Assembly: GCA_947503365.1 (NCBI GenBank)
Contig: CANNDT010000070.1
Span: forward strand, 1 to 22,980
Length of the DNA stretch: 22,980 bases
Reading direction: 5' to 3'
DNA from: CANNDT01 sp945876205
Lineage (GTDB): Bacteria; Acidobacteriota; Vicinamibacteria; Vicinamibacterales; UBA2999
A program made the position numbers and the translations under genes. The notes under the pieces are model-generated. The model ran no database searches. It was not told the DNA's origin and saw nothing but the letters and a program-made list of their open reading frames with translations. Shown here in pieces: positions 1-7,570 of the stretch (its first letter is position 1; every line of letters begins with the position of its first letter).

Positions 1-333
1 TCGAATCGCTATTACCTGGAACAGGTGATCGGCGGGCACGACATTGGCCGCGACCGCGACACGGAGTTTGCCGCGCGTGGCGGCTATTCCAAAGCGCAAC
101 TGAAGGCGCTCTGGGAGGAGACGCGCGCGATCACCGAGCGCGTCCTGAATGGTCTCGAGCCGGAGCAGATGCTGCAGACGACCGAGCGCACCGGCAAGCT
201 CACGACCTACGCGCAGATCCTGCTGCACGTCACCCACCACAACGCCGCGCACATGGGGCAGATCGTCTGGATCACCAAGATGCGTCACGCCGGCGCGCTC
301 GACGACATCTGGATGAAGATGCGCTCGCGGTAG
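1..333 (+). CDS. DinB-family protein, C-terminal part (5' end outside window)
   Basis: The reading frame is open from base 1, so the gene starts before the window; an ATG at 25 is internal. The visible 110 residues end in a DinB-type last helix with the motif HVTHHNAAHMGQI, whose histidines match the metal-binding histidines of the DinB/YfiT-like four-helix fold. Members of this fold include thiol-dependent transferases and many damage-inducible proteins of unknown reaction, so no substrate can be named. A stretch of this gene (101-117 and 142-156) recurs in shortened form at 1055-1085, across the end of the nearby PIN toxin gene. Family assignment is good; function is unknown. Confidence 0.8.
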   Translation, partial: SNRYYLEQVIGGHDIGRDRDTEFAARGGYSKAQLKALWEETRAITERVLNGLEPEQMLQTTERTGKLTTYAQILLHVTHHNAAHMGQIVWITKMRHAGALDDIWMKMRSR

Positions 334-344
334 CCGGAGACCGT

Positions 345-382
345 CTGGCATCGCCCGATCGCGTGTGTCACAATGTGCACAT
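345..382 (+). promoter_or_regulatory. Possible promoter and operator of the first toxin-antitoxin pair
   Basis: CTGGCA (345-350) and CACAAT (369-374) resemble -35 and -10 boxes with an 18-base spacer, which would place the transcription start at about the ATG at 381. Overlapping them are two short inverted repeats, TGTGTCACA (364-372) and the perfect palindrome TGTGCACA (374-381). Type II antitoxins usually repress their own operon through such palindromes, so these could be the operator. There is no clear Shine-Dalgarno sequence before 381, which fits a leaderless message. All of this is pattern matching. Confidence 0.3.
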
Positions 383-617
383 GAAGACGATCTCCATCCG
401 TGAGCTGCACCTCGAGACCGGACGCTGGGTTCGGCACGCGGCCAGCCAGGGTTCCGTGGTGGTCACCGACCGCGGTCGCCGCGTCGCGGCGCTTCAGCCG
501 TTTGACGCATCCGCGACCCGCCAGCCGCTCCCTAATCGCGAGGCGGCGATACGCAAACGGTCAAGAGTGCCTGTCGATTCCGTCGTCTACCAGGCCGAGC
601 TGCGCGAGGACCGGTGA
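381..617 (+). CDS. Type II antitoxin, Phd/YefM-like (VapB role)
   Basis: This is a 78-residue protein starting at ATG 381; an upstream GTG at 363 in the same frame would add six residues but lies in the putative operator. The N-terminus, MKTISIRELH followed by a VVVTDRGRRVAAL segment, is the beta-alpha pattern of Phd/YefM antitoxins, which bind operator DNA with the N-terminal part and the toxin with the C-terminal part. The basic, flexible C-terminus (KRSRVP onward) fits toxin binding. Its TGA overlaps the GTG start of the following PIN gene by four bases (614-617), so the two are translationally coupled. It should neutralise that PIN toxin and co-repress the operon. Confidence 0.82.
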   Translation: MKTISIRELHLETGRWVRHAASQGSVVVTDRGRRVAALQPFDASATRQPLPNREAAIRKRSRVPVDSVVYQAELREDR

Positions 618-1057
618 TCTACTTCGACGCGGCGTACATCGCCAAGTGCTACCTCAATGAGCCAGGTGCAGAGCGAGTCCGCGAAGTGGCGTATGGCGCC
701 GACGGCCTCGCCTCGTGTGAACTGGCACGGCTGGAGTTCGCCTCAATCCTCAAGCGACACGTCAGAGAGCGCCACGTGACCCGCCGGGAGATGACGGCGG
801 TCCTGAAGGAGTTCGCCGAGGATGAAAAGAACGGAGTGTGGCACTGGTTCGCCGTGACGTCAGAGCTGATCGAGAAAGCCCGCAAGGCCATCCTCGACAT
901 CCCGAGCACGGTCTTCGTCCGATCCGGTGACGCGTTGCACCTGGCCTGCGCCCAGGATCAGGGCTTCAAGGACGTGTACACGAACGACCGCCACATGCTG
1001 CAGGCCGCCCGGTATTTCAAACTGACCGGCGTGGACGTTCTCGGTGACAGTGGTTGA
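614..1057 (+). CDS. PIN-domain ribonuclease toxin (VapC-like)
   Basis: This 147-residue protein has the four acidic positions of the PIN fold: Asp5 (FDAAYIAK), Glu41 (RLEFAS), Asp106 (SGDALHLA) and Asp125 (TNDRHML). They coordinate Mg2+ or Mn2+ for RNA cleavage; known VapC toxins cut tRNAs or rRNA, but the target here cannot be read from sequence. All four are present, so it looks active. It starts with GTG inside the antitoxin stop. The C-terminus (FKLTGVDVL) is at the usual place for the family, and the TGA at 1055-1057 falls on the first bases of a DinB-derived fragment, which marks a cassette edge. Confidence 0.85.
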   Translation: MIYFDAAYIAKCYLNEPGAERVREVAYGADGLASCELARLEFASILKRHVRERHVTRREMTAVLKEFAEDEKNGVWHWFAVTSELIEKARKAILDIPSTVFVRSGDALHLACAQDQGFKDVYTNDRHMLQAARYFKLTGVDVLGDSG

Positions 1058-1085
1058 AGGCGCTATGGGAGTCCTGAATGGTCTC
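1055..1085 (+). repeat. 31-base collapsed copy of the upstream DinB gene
   Basis: Bases 1055-1071 match DinB bases 101-117 with one mismatch, and bases 1071-1085 match 142-156 exactly. The roughly 25 bases that separate the two blocks in the gene are missing here. Sequence on either side does not continue the match. It is a remnant of a second DinB copy or of a partial duplication, and it includes the stop codon of the PIN gene. Confidence 0.7.
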
Positions 1086-1093
1086 CCTACCCC

Positions 1094-1900
1094 CTATTTC
1101 GCTGGTTCGGCTAACGGATTCGGGTGCCCTCCGGCGATGCCGTACTGGTTGTTCTCCTGGCAGACGTATTCCATCAGCTCGTCGCCCTGGTTGCTCAATC
1201 TGGCGTTGAAGGTCAGCGTGAACGGCCTGGCGTAGGCGCCGGGGTCGTCGATGGTGACCTTGATCTCCATGTGACCCATATCCTTGCGCGTGAACCGCTC
1301 GATCGTGTGCAGTTGCTCGGTGTGCGGATGGCCGCGGCGATCGAACCAGAACCTGTCGTTGAAGCCCACTGTGTCGACGACGAGCGTGTCGCCCTCCCAC
1401 GAGCCGATCGAGTGTCCGAACCAGCTCGAATCGAGCTCCGCGGGGTGCTTTCTGCCATCCATGAAGATCTGGCGGAAGCTGTGGATGTTGCCTTCCTCGA
1501 GCTTGAACAGGTGCGTCGCTTTCCTGTCCGTATAGTTCTGCACGAACCGCCAGGGGTACGGCTGTCCGCGGACCACACCCTGCGGCATGCAATACAAGTA
1601 GGGGTCGTCCGGTTCTTTCCGTGAATCGCGGAGCGCTTTCGCCGCGGGCAGGATCGGCACCTCGCCAGGCTTCAAGCCACCTTCGCGCTCCATGTCGCTC
1701 ACCGCGGCGCCGCCGATCCAGAGACCATTCAAGTCCACGGTGCCGTCCGGCAGGCGCGGCGTCGGTCCCGACGGCGCGGCCGCACGTTTCACGCTCTGAC
1801 CGAGCGCGCCGACACCCTGTTGTCCATCCTGGGCATCCTGCGCCACCAGCGGCAGCGTCAGTCCAACGACGATCGATACGATAAAAATAGTTCTCACCAC
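1094..1900 (-). CDS. Secreted protein of an uncharacterised acidobacterial family
   Basis: This 268-residue protein has a signal peptide (about 1-20, ending LPLVAQ). The mature part starts with PDGTVDLNGLW (51-61) and carries CMPQGV...PYPW (104-117), an EGNIHSFRQIFMDGR stretch (136-150), WEGDTLVVDTVGFNDR (168-183), HPHTEQLH and a late YVCQENN. These motifs typify a large secreted family that I know from Acidobacteriota and Proteobacteria and that has no established function. The start is GTG at 1900, preceded by GGGGGGAA, only nine bases after the stop of the TonB-dependent receptor, so the two are co-transcribed. It probably acts in the periplasm or at the surface, together with that receptor. 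Confidence 0.75.
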   Translation of the reverse strand: MVRTIFIVSIVVGLTLPLVAQDAQDGQQGVGALGQSVKRAAAPSGPTPRLPDGTVDLNGLWIGGAAVSDMEREGGLKPGEVPILPAAKALRDSRKEPDDPYLYCMPQGVVRGQPYPWRFVQNYTDRKATHLFKLEEGNIHSFRQIFMDGRKHPAELDSSWFGHSIGSWEGDTLVVDTVGFNDRFWFDRRGHPHTEQLHTIERFTRKDMGHMEIKVTIDDPGAYARPFTLTFNARLSNQGDELMEYVCQENNQYGIAGGHPNPLAEPAK

Positions 1901-1909
1901 TGTTCCCCC

Positions 1910-4891
1910 CTAGAAATCGATCTGCGCGCTGATCTTGGCGAAACGAGCCAGAAGAATTGAGGTCGGCCGCTGCCACGCGCCGTAGCTGTTGTTCACGCTG
2001 ATCACGGTGTCGGCATTGAGCGCGTTGAAGATGTCGACGCCGAGCGACGTCCTGGTGCGGCCGAAGTTGAACAGCTTGGCAAAGCGGACGTCGAACTGGT
2101 GCAGCCGCTCGCCATACAACGTCCCCGGATGGACGATGTTGACGGTCTGGTTGGCTGCGCCACCGGACCAGTCACGGCCCGCCGACGGCCTGATGATCGC
2201 ATTGGTCGCCGTGTACTCCGCGTAGATCGGCGGCCCGGGCAGGCCCTGGTAGGTCGCGCTGAACCGCACGTCGATCTTGGGAATGGTGTAGCTGCCGATG
2301 AACTTCACCTGCGTGAGGAACGGCGTCTCGACGTGGCAGAACGCCAGCGGCTGCCGGACGGCGGCATTGACGATGAAGAACACCGGCGCGCCGCTGAGTC
2401 CTTCGGGAACCTTGGCTGCGACCTCGCAATTGTCGTAGGTCGTCTTGCCGCTGCTCAGCCCGCCCTGCAGCAGCACGCCGCCGCCGGGCCGGAAGTTCAT
2501 CGTCACATCCGCGCCGTGCCAGTTCTCGAACTGGTCGCCGTAGTTCTGCGCGCGCGTGACGAAATTGCTGACCGGCAGGCCGAACCTCGCGGGCTTGACG
2601 TCGTAGACGCCCGAGATCACGTTGCCGCCGCCGCCCGGCAGCAGCGGATCGACCGGGGCCGTGATGCTGAACGAGTCGAAGTCTCCCGGCGCCAGGCTCT
2701 GATCGTCGGTGACGACGAAGTTGCCGAACCAGCGGCGATAGTAGGTCACGTCCATCGACAGGCTGTTGAGCACCTGGTGCTGCACGCCGGCCGAGAATTC
2801 CCAGTTGTAGTTCCGCCGGCCCCAGCCGTGCATCAGGTCGGGATCGTAGGTGGCCGCCGGCCGCGGCCGCCCGAAGTTGGCGTTCGCCAACGCCCCGCAC
2901 TCGCCATTGGCGCCGGGAATCAGCAGATCGCAGTCCGGCGTGAAATCGCGGTCGGTGTCGGCCCATGAACGCGTCGTGGAGGTCACGACGCTGATCGCCG
3001 GGTGCGCGCCGTTGACGATGTCGGTGCCCGCCGCGAGACTCGCCAGGTACTTGTTGAGCGTCACCTTGACGGCGGTCTTGCGCGTGCCGAACAGGTCGTA
3101 GGAGGCGCCGAGTCTCGGCGTGATGTCCTTGTAGTTGACGACGTCCTTGACCTTGGGAAAGGTGACGTTGCGTCCAGGCGTGAAGAGCGTGGCGCCCAGT
3201 GTGTGTTCAGGATACGAGGCGGTGAACTTGTCGAACCGCGCGCCGTAGCGAAGCGTCAGGCGATCGCGCGTCCACGTGTCCTGGATGAACGCGCCACCCT
3301 GCGCGGCGTGCGTATCGTTGAAGTTCAGCGCCAGCATCGTCAATTGATTGGGGACGCCGTTGTTGAAGCGGTAGTTGAGCGGCACGGGCGAATAGGGGTT
3401 CGTCGAGTTGTTGCCCCAGTTCACGTTGAAGCCCGTCTTGTACGCGTGAGAGCCGGTGATGTAGGAGATCGCCGAGCGCGCGTGCCAACTGAGGTTGTAG
3501 TTGTCGCGGTATTGAGCGGCGGCGCGGTACCTGAGACCGGTTGACTGCTCGACCACCGAGATCATCGCCGGGTTGAGGCCGGTCATCTCGTGCGTGTCGC
3601 TGGTGCCGAACTGGCGAACGGCGCCGGCCTCGAACAGGAGCCGGGTGGTGAGCGGCGCGGTGTAGTCGATCACAATCTTCCGCTGCGGTGTCTGCTCGCC
3701 GCGCGACGCGGCCTCCGGTGACGCCGTCGCGGTCACCGCCTGCGGACACTGGCAGTTCGCCTGCTGCACGTACGAGAATCCGATCTTGTTCCGCGGCGAC
3801 GCCTGCCACGTGAAGCGTCCCTCGCCGCCTTTTGACACCGTCTCGTTGTAGCCGCGCTGCGCGGGATCGGCGACGTAGGTCCAGAGGGCCGGGTTGTTGG
3901 CGTTGGCGTTGACGAACGAGCCAGCCACGTAATTGGACGTCGCGTTGATCCGGCTCGAGACGTAGAACCACAGCCGGTCTTTCAGGATCGGCCCGCCGAA
4001 TCCCGGATTGATGTCGTAGCTGCTCTTGACCGCATCCGGCGCTCGAAGGCCGCGATCCTTCAGCGCCTGCGTGAAGTTGTTTCCCTGCATCTTGTCGTTG
4101 CCGAAGCCAAGGAACATCGTGCCGCGGTAGGTGTTGCCGCCTTCACGCGGCAGGATGTTGATCCGCACGCCGCCGGTCGCCAGCTCGGCGCCGCCGCCGC
4201 CCGTGTCGATGGCAATCTCTTCGGCGCCGGCGAAGTTGACCTGGATACGCGACACATACCCGGTCGAGGCCATGGCCGTCGTCAGGTTGCCGCCCTGCAT
4301 GTAGACCTGGTCGAGCTGCTTGCCGCCGTGCGTCGACAGGCCAAGCACGAAGTTGCCGGAGTTGCCGCCGATGTCCTGCGTGACCGCGCCCGCCGTCGTC
4401 TGCGCAATGACGCCAGGGATGAGCACGCCAAGCGTGGTGGCGGTGCGGCCCGAGGGCACCGTGTCGAGGACCTCGTGGTCCATCACCCGCTGCTTGGTGG
4501 CGTTCTGGACGTCAACCAGTGGCGCCTCGCCGGTGACGGTGACGGTCTCTTCGAGCGCGCCGACGCGCATGTCGGCGTCGACGGTGGCGGTAAACGAACC
4601 GGTCAGCTCGATGCCGTCCCGCTTGAAGACGTTGAAGCCCGGCAGCGTGAATGTAACGGTGTAGGTTCCCGGCCGGAGGTCGACGATGCGGTACTGGCCC
4701 GACGCGTCGGTGACGACGTTGCGGACCTTCTCAATGAGGGCAGGACTGGACGCTTCAACCGTGACACCGGGCAGCACTGCGCCGGACGTGTCCTTGACCA
4801 CGCCGGCGATCGATGCCTGGGCGAAGGCCGCGATCGGGAGGAATACCAAACACGCGAGCGCGAATACCGCCTGCCGGACACGTACAGTCAT
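1910..4891 (-). CDS. TonB-dependent outer-membrane receptor with carboxypeptidase-regulatory-like domain (Oar-like)
   Basis: This 993-residue protein has a signal peptide (1-25, AAFAQA), then a carboxypeptidase-regulatory-like beta-sandwich (about 27-112; SIAGVVKDTSGAVLPGVTV, VTDASGQYRIVDLRPGTY). A TonB plug follows (about 115-240, starting ETVTVTGEAPLVDV), and a long beta-barrel ends in ISAQIDF, whose terminal Phe is the usual outer-membrane assembly signal. Such receptors take up large or scarce substrates using TonB energy; the substrate cannot be read here. The length is normal for the Oar-like group. The gene is followed after nine bases by a secreted protein and preceded by a membrane-protein gene with a 60-base gap. 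It is closely related to the receptor at 12603-15641 in its first 130 residues. Confidence 0.93.
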   Translation of the reverse strand: MTVRVRQAVFALACLVFLPIAAFAQASIAGVVKDTSGAVLPGVTVEASSPALIEKVRNVVTDASGQYRIVDLRPGTYTVTFTLPGFNVFKRDGIELTGSFTATVDADMRVGALEETVTVTGEAPLVDVQNATKQRVMDHEVLDTVPSGRTATTLGVLIPGVIAQTTAGAVTQDIGGNSGNFVLGLSTHGGKQLDQVYMQGGNLTTAMASTGYVSRIQVNFAGAEEIAIDTGGGGAELATGGVRINILPREGGNTYRGTMFLGFGNDKMQGNNFTQALKDRGLRAPDAVKSSYDINPGFGGPILKDRLWFYVSSRINATSNYVAGSFVNANANNPALWTYVADPAQRGYNETVSKGGEGRFTWQASPRNKIGFSYVQQANCQCPQAVTATASPEAASRGEQTPQRKIVIDYTAPLTTRLLFEAGAVRQFGTSDTHEMTGLNPAMISVVEQSTGLRYRAAAQYRDNYNLSWHARSAISYITGSHAYKTGFNVNWGNNSTNPYSPVPLNYRFNNGVPNQLTMLALNFNDTHAAQGGAFIQDTWTRDRLTLRYGARFDKFTASYPEHTLGATLFTPGRNVTFPKVKDVVNYKDITPRLGASYDLFGTRKTAVKVTLNKYLASLAAGTDIVNGAHPAISVVTSTTRSWADTDRDFTPDCDLLIPGANGECGALANANFGRPRPAATYDPDLMHGWGRRNYNWEFSAGVQHQVLNSLSMDVTYYRRWFGNFVVTDDQSLAPGDFDSFSITAPVDPLLPGGGGNVISGVYDVKPARFGLPVSNFVTRAQNYGDQFENWHGADVTMNFRPGGGVLLQGGLSSGKTTYDNCEVAAKVPEGLSGAPVFFIVNAAVRQPLAFCHVETPFLTQVKFIGSYTIPKIDVRFSATYQGLPGPPIYAEYTATNAIIRPSAGRDWSGGAANQTVNIVHPGTLYGERLHQFDVRFAKLFNFGRTRTSLGVDIFNALNADTVISVNNSYGAWQRPTSILLARFAKISAQIDF

Positions 4892-4951
4892 TGGGGCTGC
4901 TCCGTTGGGACTTCCGAGTTTCGTGGAATTTAGGCGTTCAGGTCCGGTATG

Positions 4952-6466
4952 TCAATCACGTTGTGGCGCTAACGTGTATACCCGGAACTGGTCGTTGCGG
5001 TAGGCGATCGGCAGCGGCAGGTCGGCGGTCGTGACCAGGTAATCGAGGTCGTAGCGGCGCGCCAGGTCGGTCGCGCGGTCGGCGGTCAGCGTCGTGAAGT
5101 CACCGAGCGCGTCCGTTCGCTCGACCACCCGCACGGCCACGTCACGCGAGTAGATGGCGAGCGCGGAATCCTTGACCTCTTCCAGAAACACGTCGCGCTC
5201 GGCCGAGACGCGGACGCTGGTGCCGTATTTCCACGAGTGCCCTGGATCGGCGAGCACGTGGACGTCGCGAGGCTGCCGCTGAATCCACAGCATCGCGTCT
5301 TCCCACGGCGAGTCGGCGATGCGCGCTTCGAAGAGCGGGCGCTCGGGCCGTTCGACGAGCATGACGTATGCGCCTCGTGAGGCAGAGACGGCCAACAGCA
5401 CGAGCGCGACCAGCATCGGGCGGCGGACCGCAAAGGTTCGTCCCGCGTACTGACCCGTGTCGCCGACCACGGCGATGACGTAGATCGTGGAGATGAAATC
5501 GATCAGCCAGAAGATCCGCGAGATCTGAAACTGGACGACGAGCGACCAGCCGGCGGCCACCCACGGCAGCGTAACGAGAAACAACGCCGCCAACGTCGTC
5601 GCGCCCCAGACCAGCGCGCCATCCTCCGGACGCGCCACGCCCTGACGCTGCCTCCAGCGATACGCCCACCAGAGCAGCGCGACAAATCCAAGATTTGCCG
5701 CCCATGCCCACATTGGCCATCCGGTCGCGAAGAGCGAGTCCTTGCTGGCGACCGCTTGCAGCCAGGTCGGATCCATCTTCACGACAGCCGCTTGCAAGGG
5801 ACCGAGCGTGGCGGCCCAGGCGAGGACGAGCATCGCCGCGACCGCGCCGCCGATCGCCAGCCGGCGGAGCGCTGCGTCGAGCATCGCAAGTGCGACGCCG
5901 ATCATGACGGCGAACCAGAGGCCGGTGGTGATGTGGATGACTGCCGCGACCGCGACCAGCGCGACGGCGGTCCACGAGCGGCGCCGCAGCACCGCCGCCA
6001 CCGCCAGCGCGCCAAGCGCAAACGCCAGCATCCGCGGATGGAAATAGGGCTCGAAGGAATTGGCGCTGGTCTGCGGGATGCGGTGACGCATCGTGAATGC
6101 GGCGGCAAGCGCCGCGATCGCCCACGGGCTGCGATAGAGGCGCGTGCCGATGAGCACGAGTGCCACCCAGATCAACGCGAGCGACGCGACGTAGCCCGCG
6201 AGATACAGCGTCTCGAGCGACACGCCGGTCGTCTTCATCACCGTCGCGAGAATTTCGTCGAGGACCATCAGCCGGCCCTCGGCATCGATCAGCGAGGCGT
6301 CTCGCGGGAAGGCCTCGGGCTGCACCGAACGGGTGACGACAGGGATGTAGAAGGCCTGGTCGGAGACGCCGTACCGGTAGCCGGCGCCATTGGCCGTGGC
6401 GAGCAGCACGAACAGCACGCCGCCGGCCACCCACGCGGGGAGCGGCCAGCGCGTCGGCTCGTTCAC
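4952..6466 (-). CDS. Polytopic inner-membrane protein with soluble C-terminal domain
   Basis: This 504-residue protein has about nine or ten hydrophobic segments within the first 375 residues (for example PAWVAGGVLFVLLATANGAG, AGYVASLALIWVALVLIG, LVALVLLAVSASRG), then a soluble tail of about 130 residues (PWEDAMLWIQRQPRDVHVLADPGH onward). An early loop has YGVSDQAFYIP and SFEPYFHPRML. The plan of many membrane helices and a soluble tail recalls GT-C-type membrane glycosyltransferases and related DUF families, but I see no decisive catalytic motif, so no function is assigned. The GTG start at 6464-6466 directly abuts the TAA of the DinB gene, implying translational coupling. Confidence 0.75.
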   Translation of the reverse strand: MNEPTRWPLPAWVAGGVLFVLLATANGAGYRYGVSDQAFYIPVVTRSVQPEAFPRDASLIDAEGRLMVLDEILATVMKTTGVSLETLYLAGYVASLALIWVALVLIGTRLYRSPWAIAALAAAFTMRHRIPQTSANSFEPYFHPRMLAFALGALAVAAVLRRRSWTAVALVAVAAVIHITTGLWFAVMIGVALAMLDAALRRLAIGGAVAAMLVLAWAATLGPLQAAVVKMDPTWLQAVASKDSLFATGWPMWAWAANLGFVALLWWAYRWRQRQGVARPEDGALVWGATTLAALFLVTLPWVAAGWSLVVQFQISRIFWLIDFISTIYVIAVVGDTGQYAGRTFAVRRPMLVALVLLAVSASRGAYVMLVERPERPLFEARIADSPWEDAMLWIQRQPRDVHVLADPGHSWKYGTSVRVSAERDVFLEEVKDSALAIYSRDVAVRVVERTDALGDFTTLTADRATDLARRYDLDYLVTTADLPLPIAYRNDQFRVYTLAPQRD

Positions 6467-6964
6467 TTAAAAGGAGGCCTCGTCGGCACTCGGCCCATAG
6501 ATGGATGGCACCGGCACGTCGAGCAAGCGGAGGTAGACGCTCAACTGCCCGCGGTGGTGGATGAGGTGATTGAGGACGAACGAGCGCCAGACGACGGTCT
6601 TCGGCATCGAGAAGACCGTGTGTCCGCCGCGCTTGAGCGACCAGACGCTCATGAACTCGGCGTCGGACTTGCCCGTCAGCGCGGCGCGCGTGGTGGTGAC
6701 GTGCTTATCGAAGTTCGCCAGGAGCTCGGCTTTGGACAGCACCGCGTTTGGGGTCTGTCCGCCGCCGATATCGATCTCCGACTTGTTGAGGGTCTCGGCG
6801 CCCCACGACGGCAGGTTCGCCAGGTGGGTCGCGAGTGCGCCCAGTGAAAACGACTTCGCGTGGGGCTTCCAGTCGAACTTGTCCTCGGGCATGCGCTCGA
6901 GAAGCTTTCGAGTGGTGGTCATCTCGTGGTCGAACTCGGGCACGAGCGCATCCGCGATCGCCAT
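6467..6964 (-). CDS. DinB-family protein
   Basis: This is a complete 165-residue protein of the DinB/YfiT-like four-helix fold. His47 (LGALATHLAN) and His133/His137 (NHLIHHRGQLSVYLR) are the expected metal ligands, all present. The length is typical. The sequence is not close to the DinB fragment at the left end of the window. It sits ten bases after lemA and directly before the membrane-protein gene, within the long minus-strand operon. The reaction is unknown; DinB proteins are often thiol-using transferases or stress-linked. Confidence 0.88.
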   Translation of the reverse strand: MAIADALVPEFDHEMTTTRKLLERMPEDKFDWKPHAKSFSLGALATHLANLPSWGAETLNKSEIDIGGGQTPNAVLSKAELLANFDKHVTTTRAALTGKSDAEFMSVWSLKRGGHTVFSMPKTVVWRSFVLNHLIHHRGQLSVYLRLLDVPVPSIYGPSADEASF

Positions 6965-6973
6965 GGCGTGCTC

Positions 6974-7564
6974 CTATCCTGGCTGGCGGCCGAAGTTGAC
7001 GGTCGGCACGCGTTCCGCCTCCGGCGGCGCGTTGAACACCGGGTACTCCTTGAAGCTGAAGATCATCGCCGTGAGGTTCGACGGGAACGACCGGCGAGAG
7101 ACGTTGTATTCCTGGACGCGCTCGTTATACCGCATCCGCTCCACGGCGATGCGATTTTCCGTGCCCGAAAGCTCGTCCATCAGCCGGGCGAATTGTTCGT
7201 TCGATCTGAGCTGCGGATAGTTCTCGACGATCACGAGGAGCCGGGCCAGCGCGGCGCTCTGCTGGTTGGCCGCCTGCATCGTCTGATCGGGCGTCTGGGC
7301 GCCGGCCAGCTTCGCGCGTGACTCGGCGATCTGGCCGAAGACATCCCGCTCCTGCTGCGCGATGCCCTTGGTCGTCTCGACCAGGTTGGGGATCAGGTCA
7401 TTGCGCCGCTGCAGCTGATTCTCCACCTGGGCCCACTGCGTCTTGATGGCCTCTTCCTGCGAGACGAAGCGGTTGTAGGAGCAGCCCGACGAGGCCACCG
7501 CCGCCAGCACCACAAGGCTCATCACCACGCGCGAACGTATGTTTCGTGTCATCTCGCTCCTCAT
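6974..7564 (-). CDS. lemA: LemA family protein
   Basis: This 196-residue protein has a short N-terminal hydrophobic segment ending in SSGCSYN; Cys28 could be a lipidation site, although the lipobox is not perfect. The LemA helical core follows: IKTQWAQVENQLQRRNDLIPNLVETTKG (about 40-67), then NYPQLRSNEQFARLMDELSGTENRIAVERMRYN and a C-terminal YPVFNAPPEAE. LemA proteins are membrane-anchored with an outward helical bundle; the molecular role is poorly known. The start could be residue 1 (7564) or Met5 (7552). It lies seven bases downstream of the TPM gene, a very common pairing, and both probably act in the envelope. Confidence 0.93.
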   Translation of the reverse strand: MRSEMTRNIRSRVVMSLVVLAAVASSGCSYNRFVSQEEAIKTQWAQVENQLQRRNDLIPNLVETTKGIAQQERDVFGQIAESRAKLAGAQTPDQTMQAANQQSAALARLLVIVENYPQLRSNEQFARLMDELSGTENRIAVERMRYNERVQEYNVSRRSFPSNLTAMIFSFKEYPVFNAPPEAERVPTVNFGRQPG

Positions 7565-7570
7565 TTCGGG

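Noticed and set aside
1017..1976. Long minus-strand open frame of 319 codons over the secreted-protein gene
   Set aside because: Arg/Gly-rich shadow frame of the real gene at 1094-1900, which has a signal peptide and family motifs.
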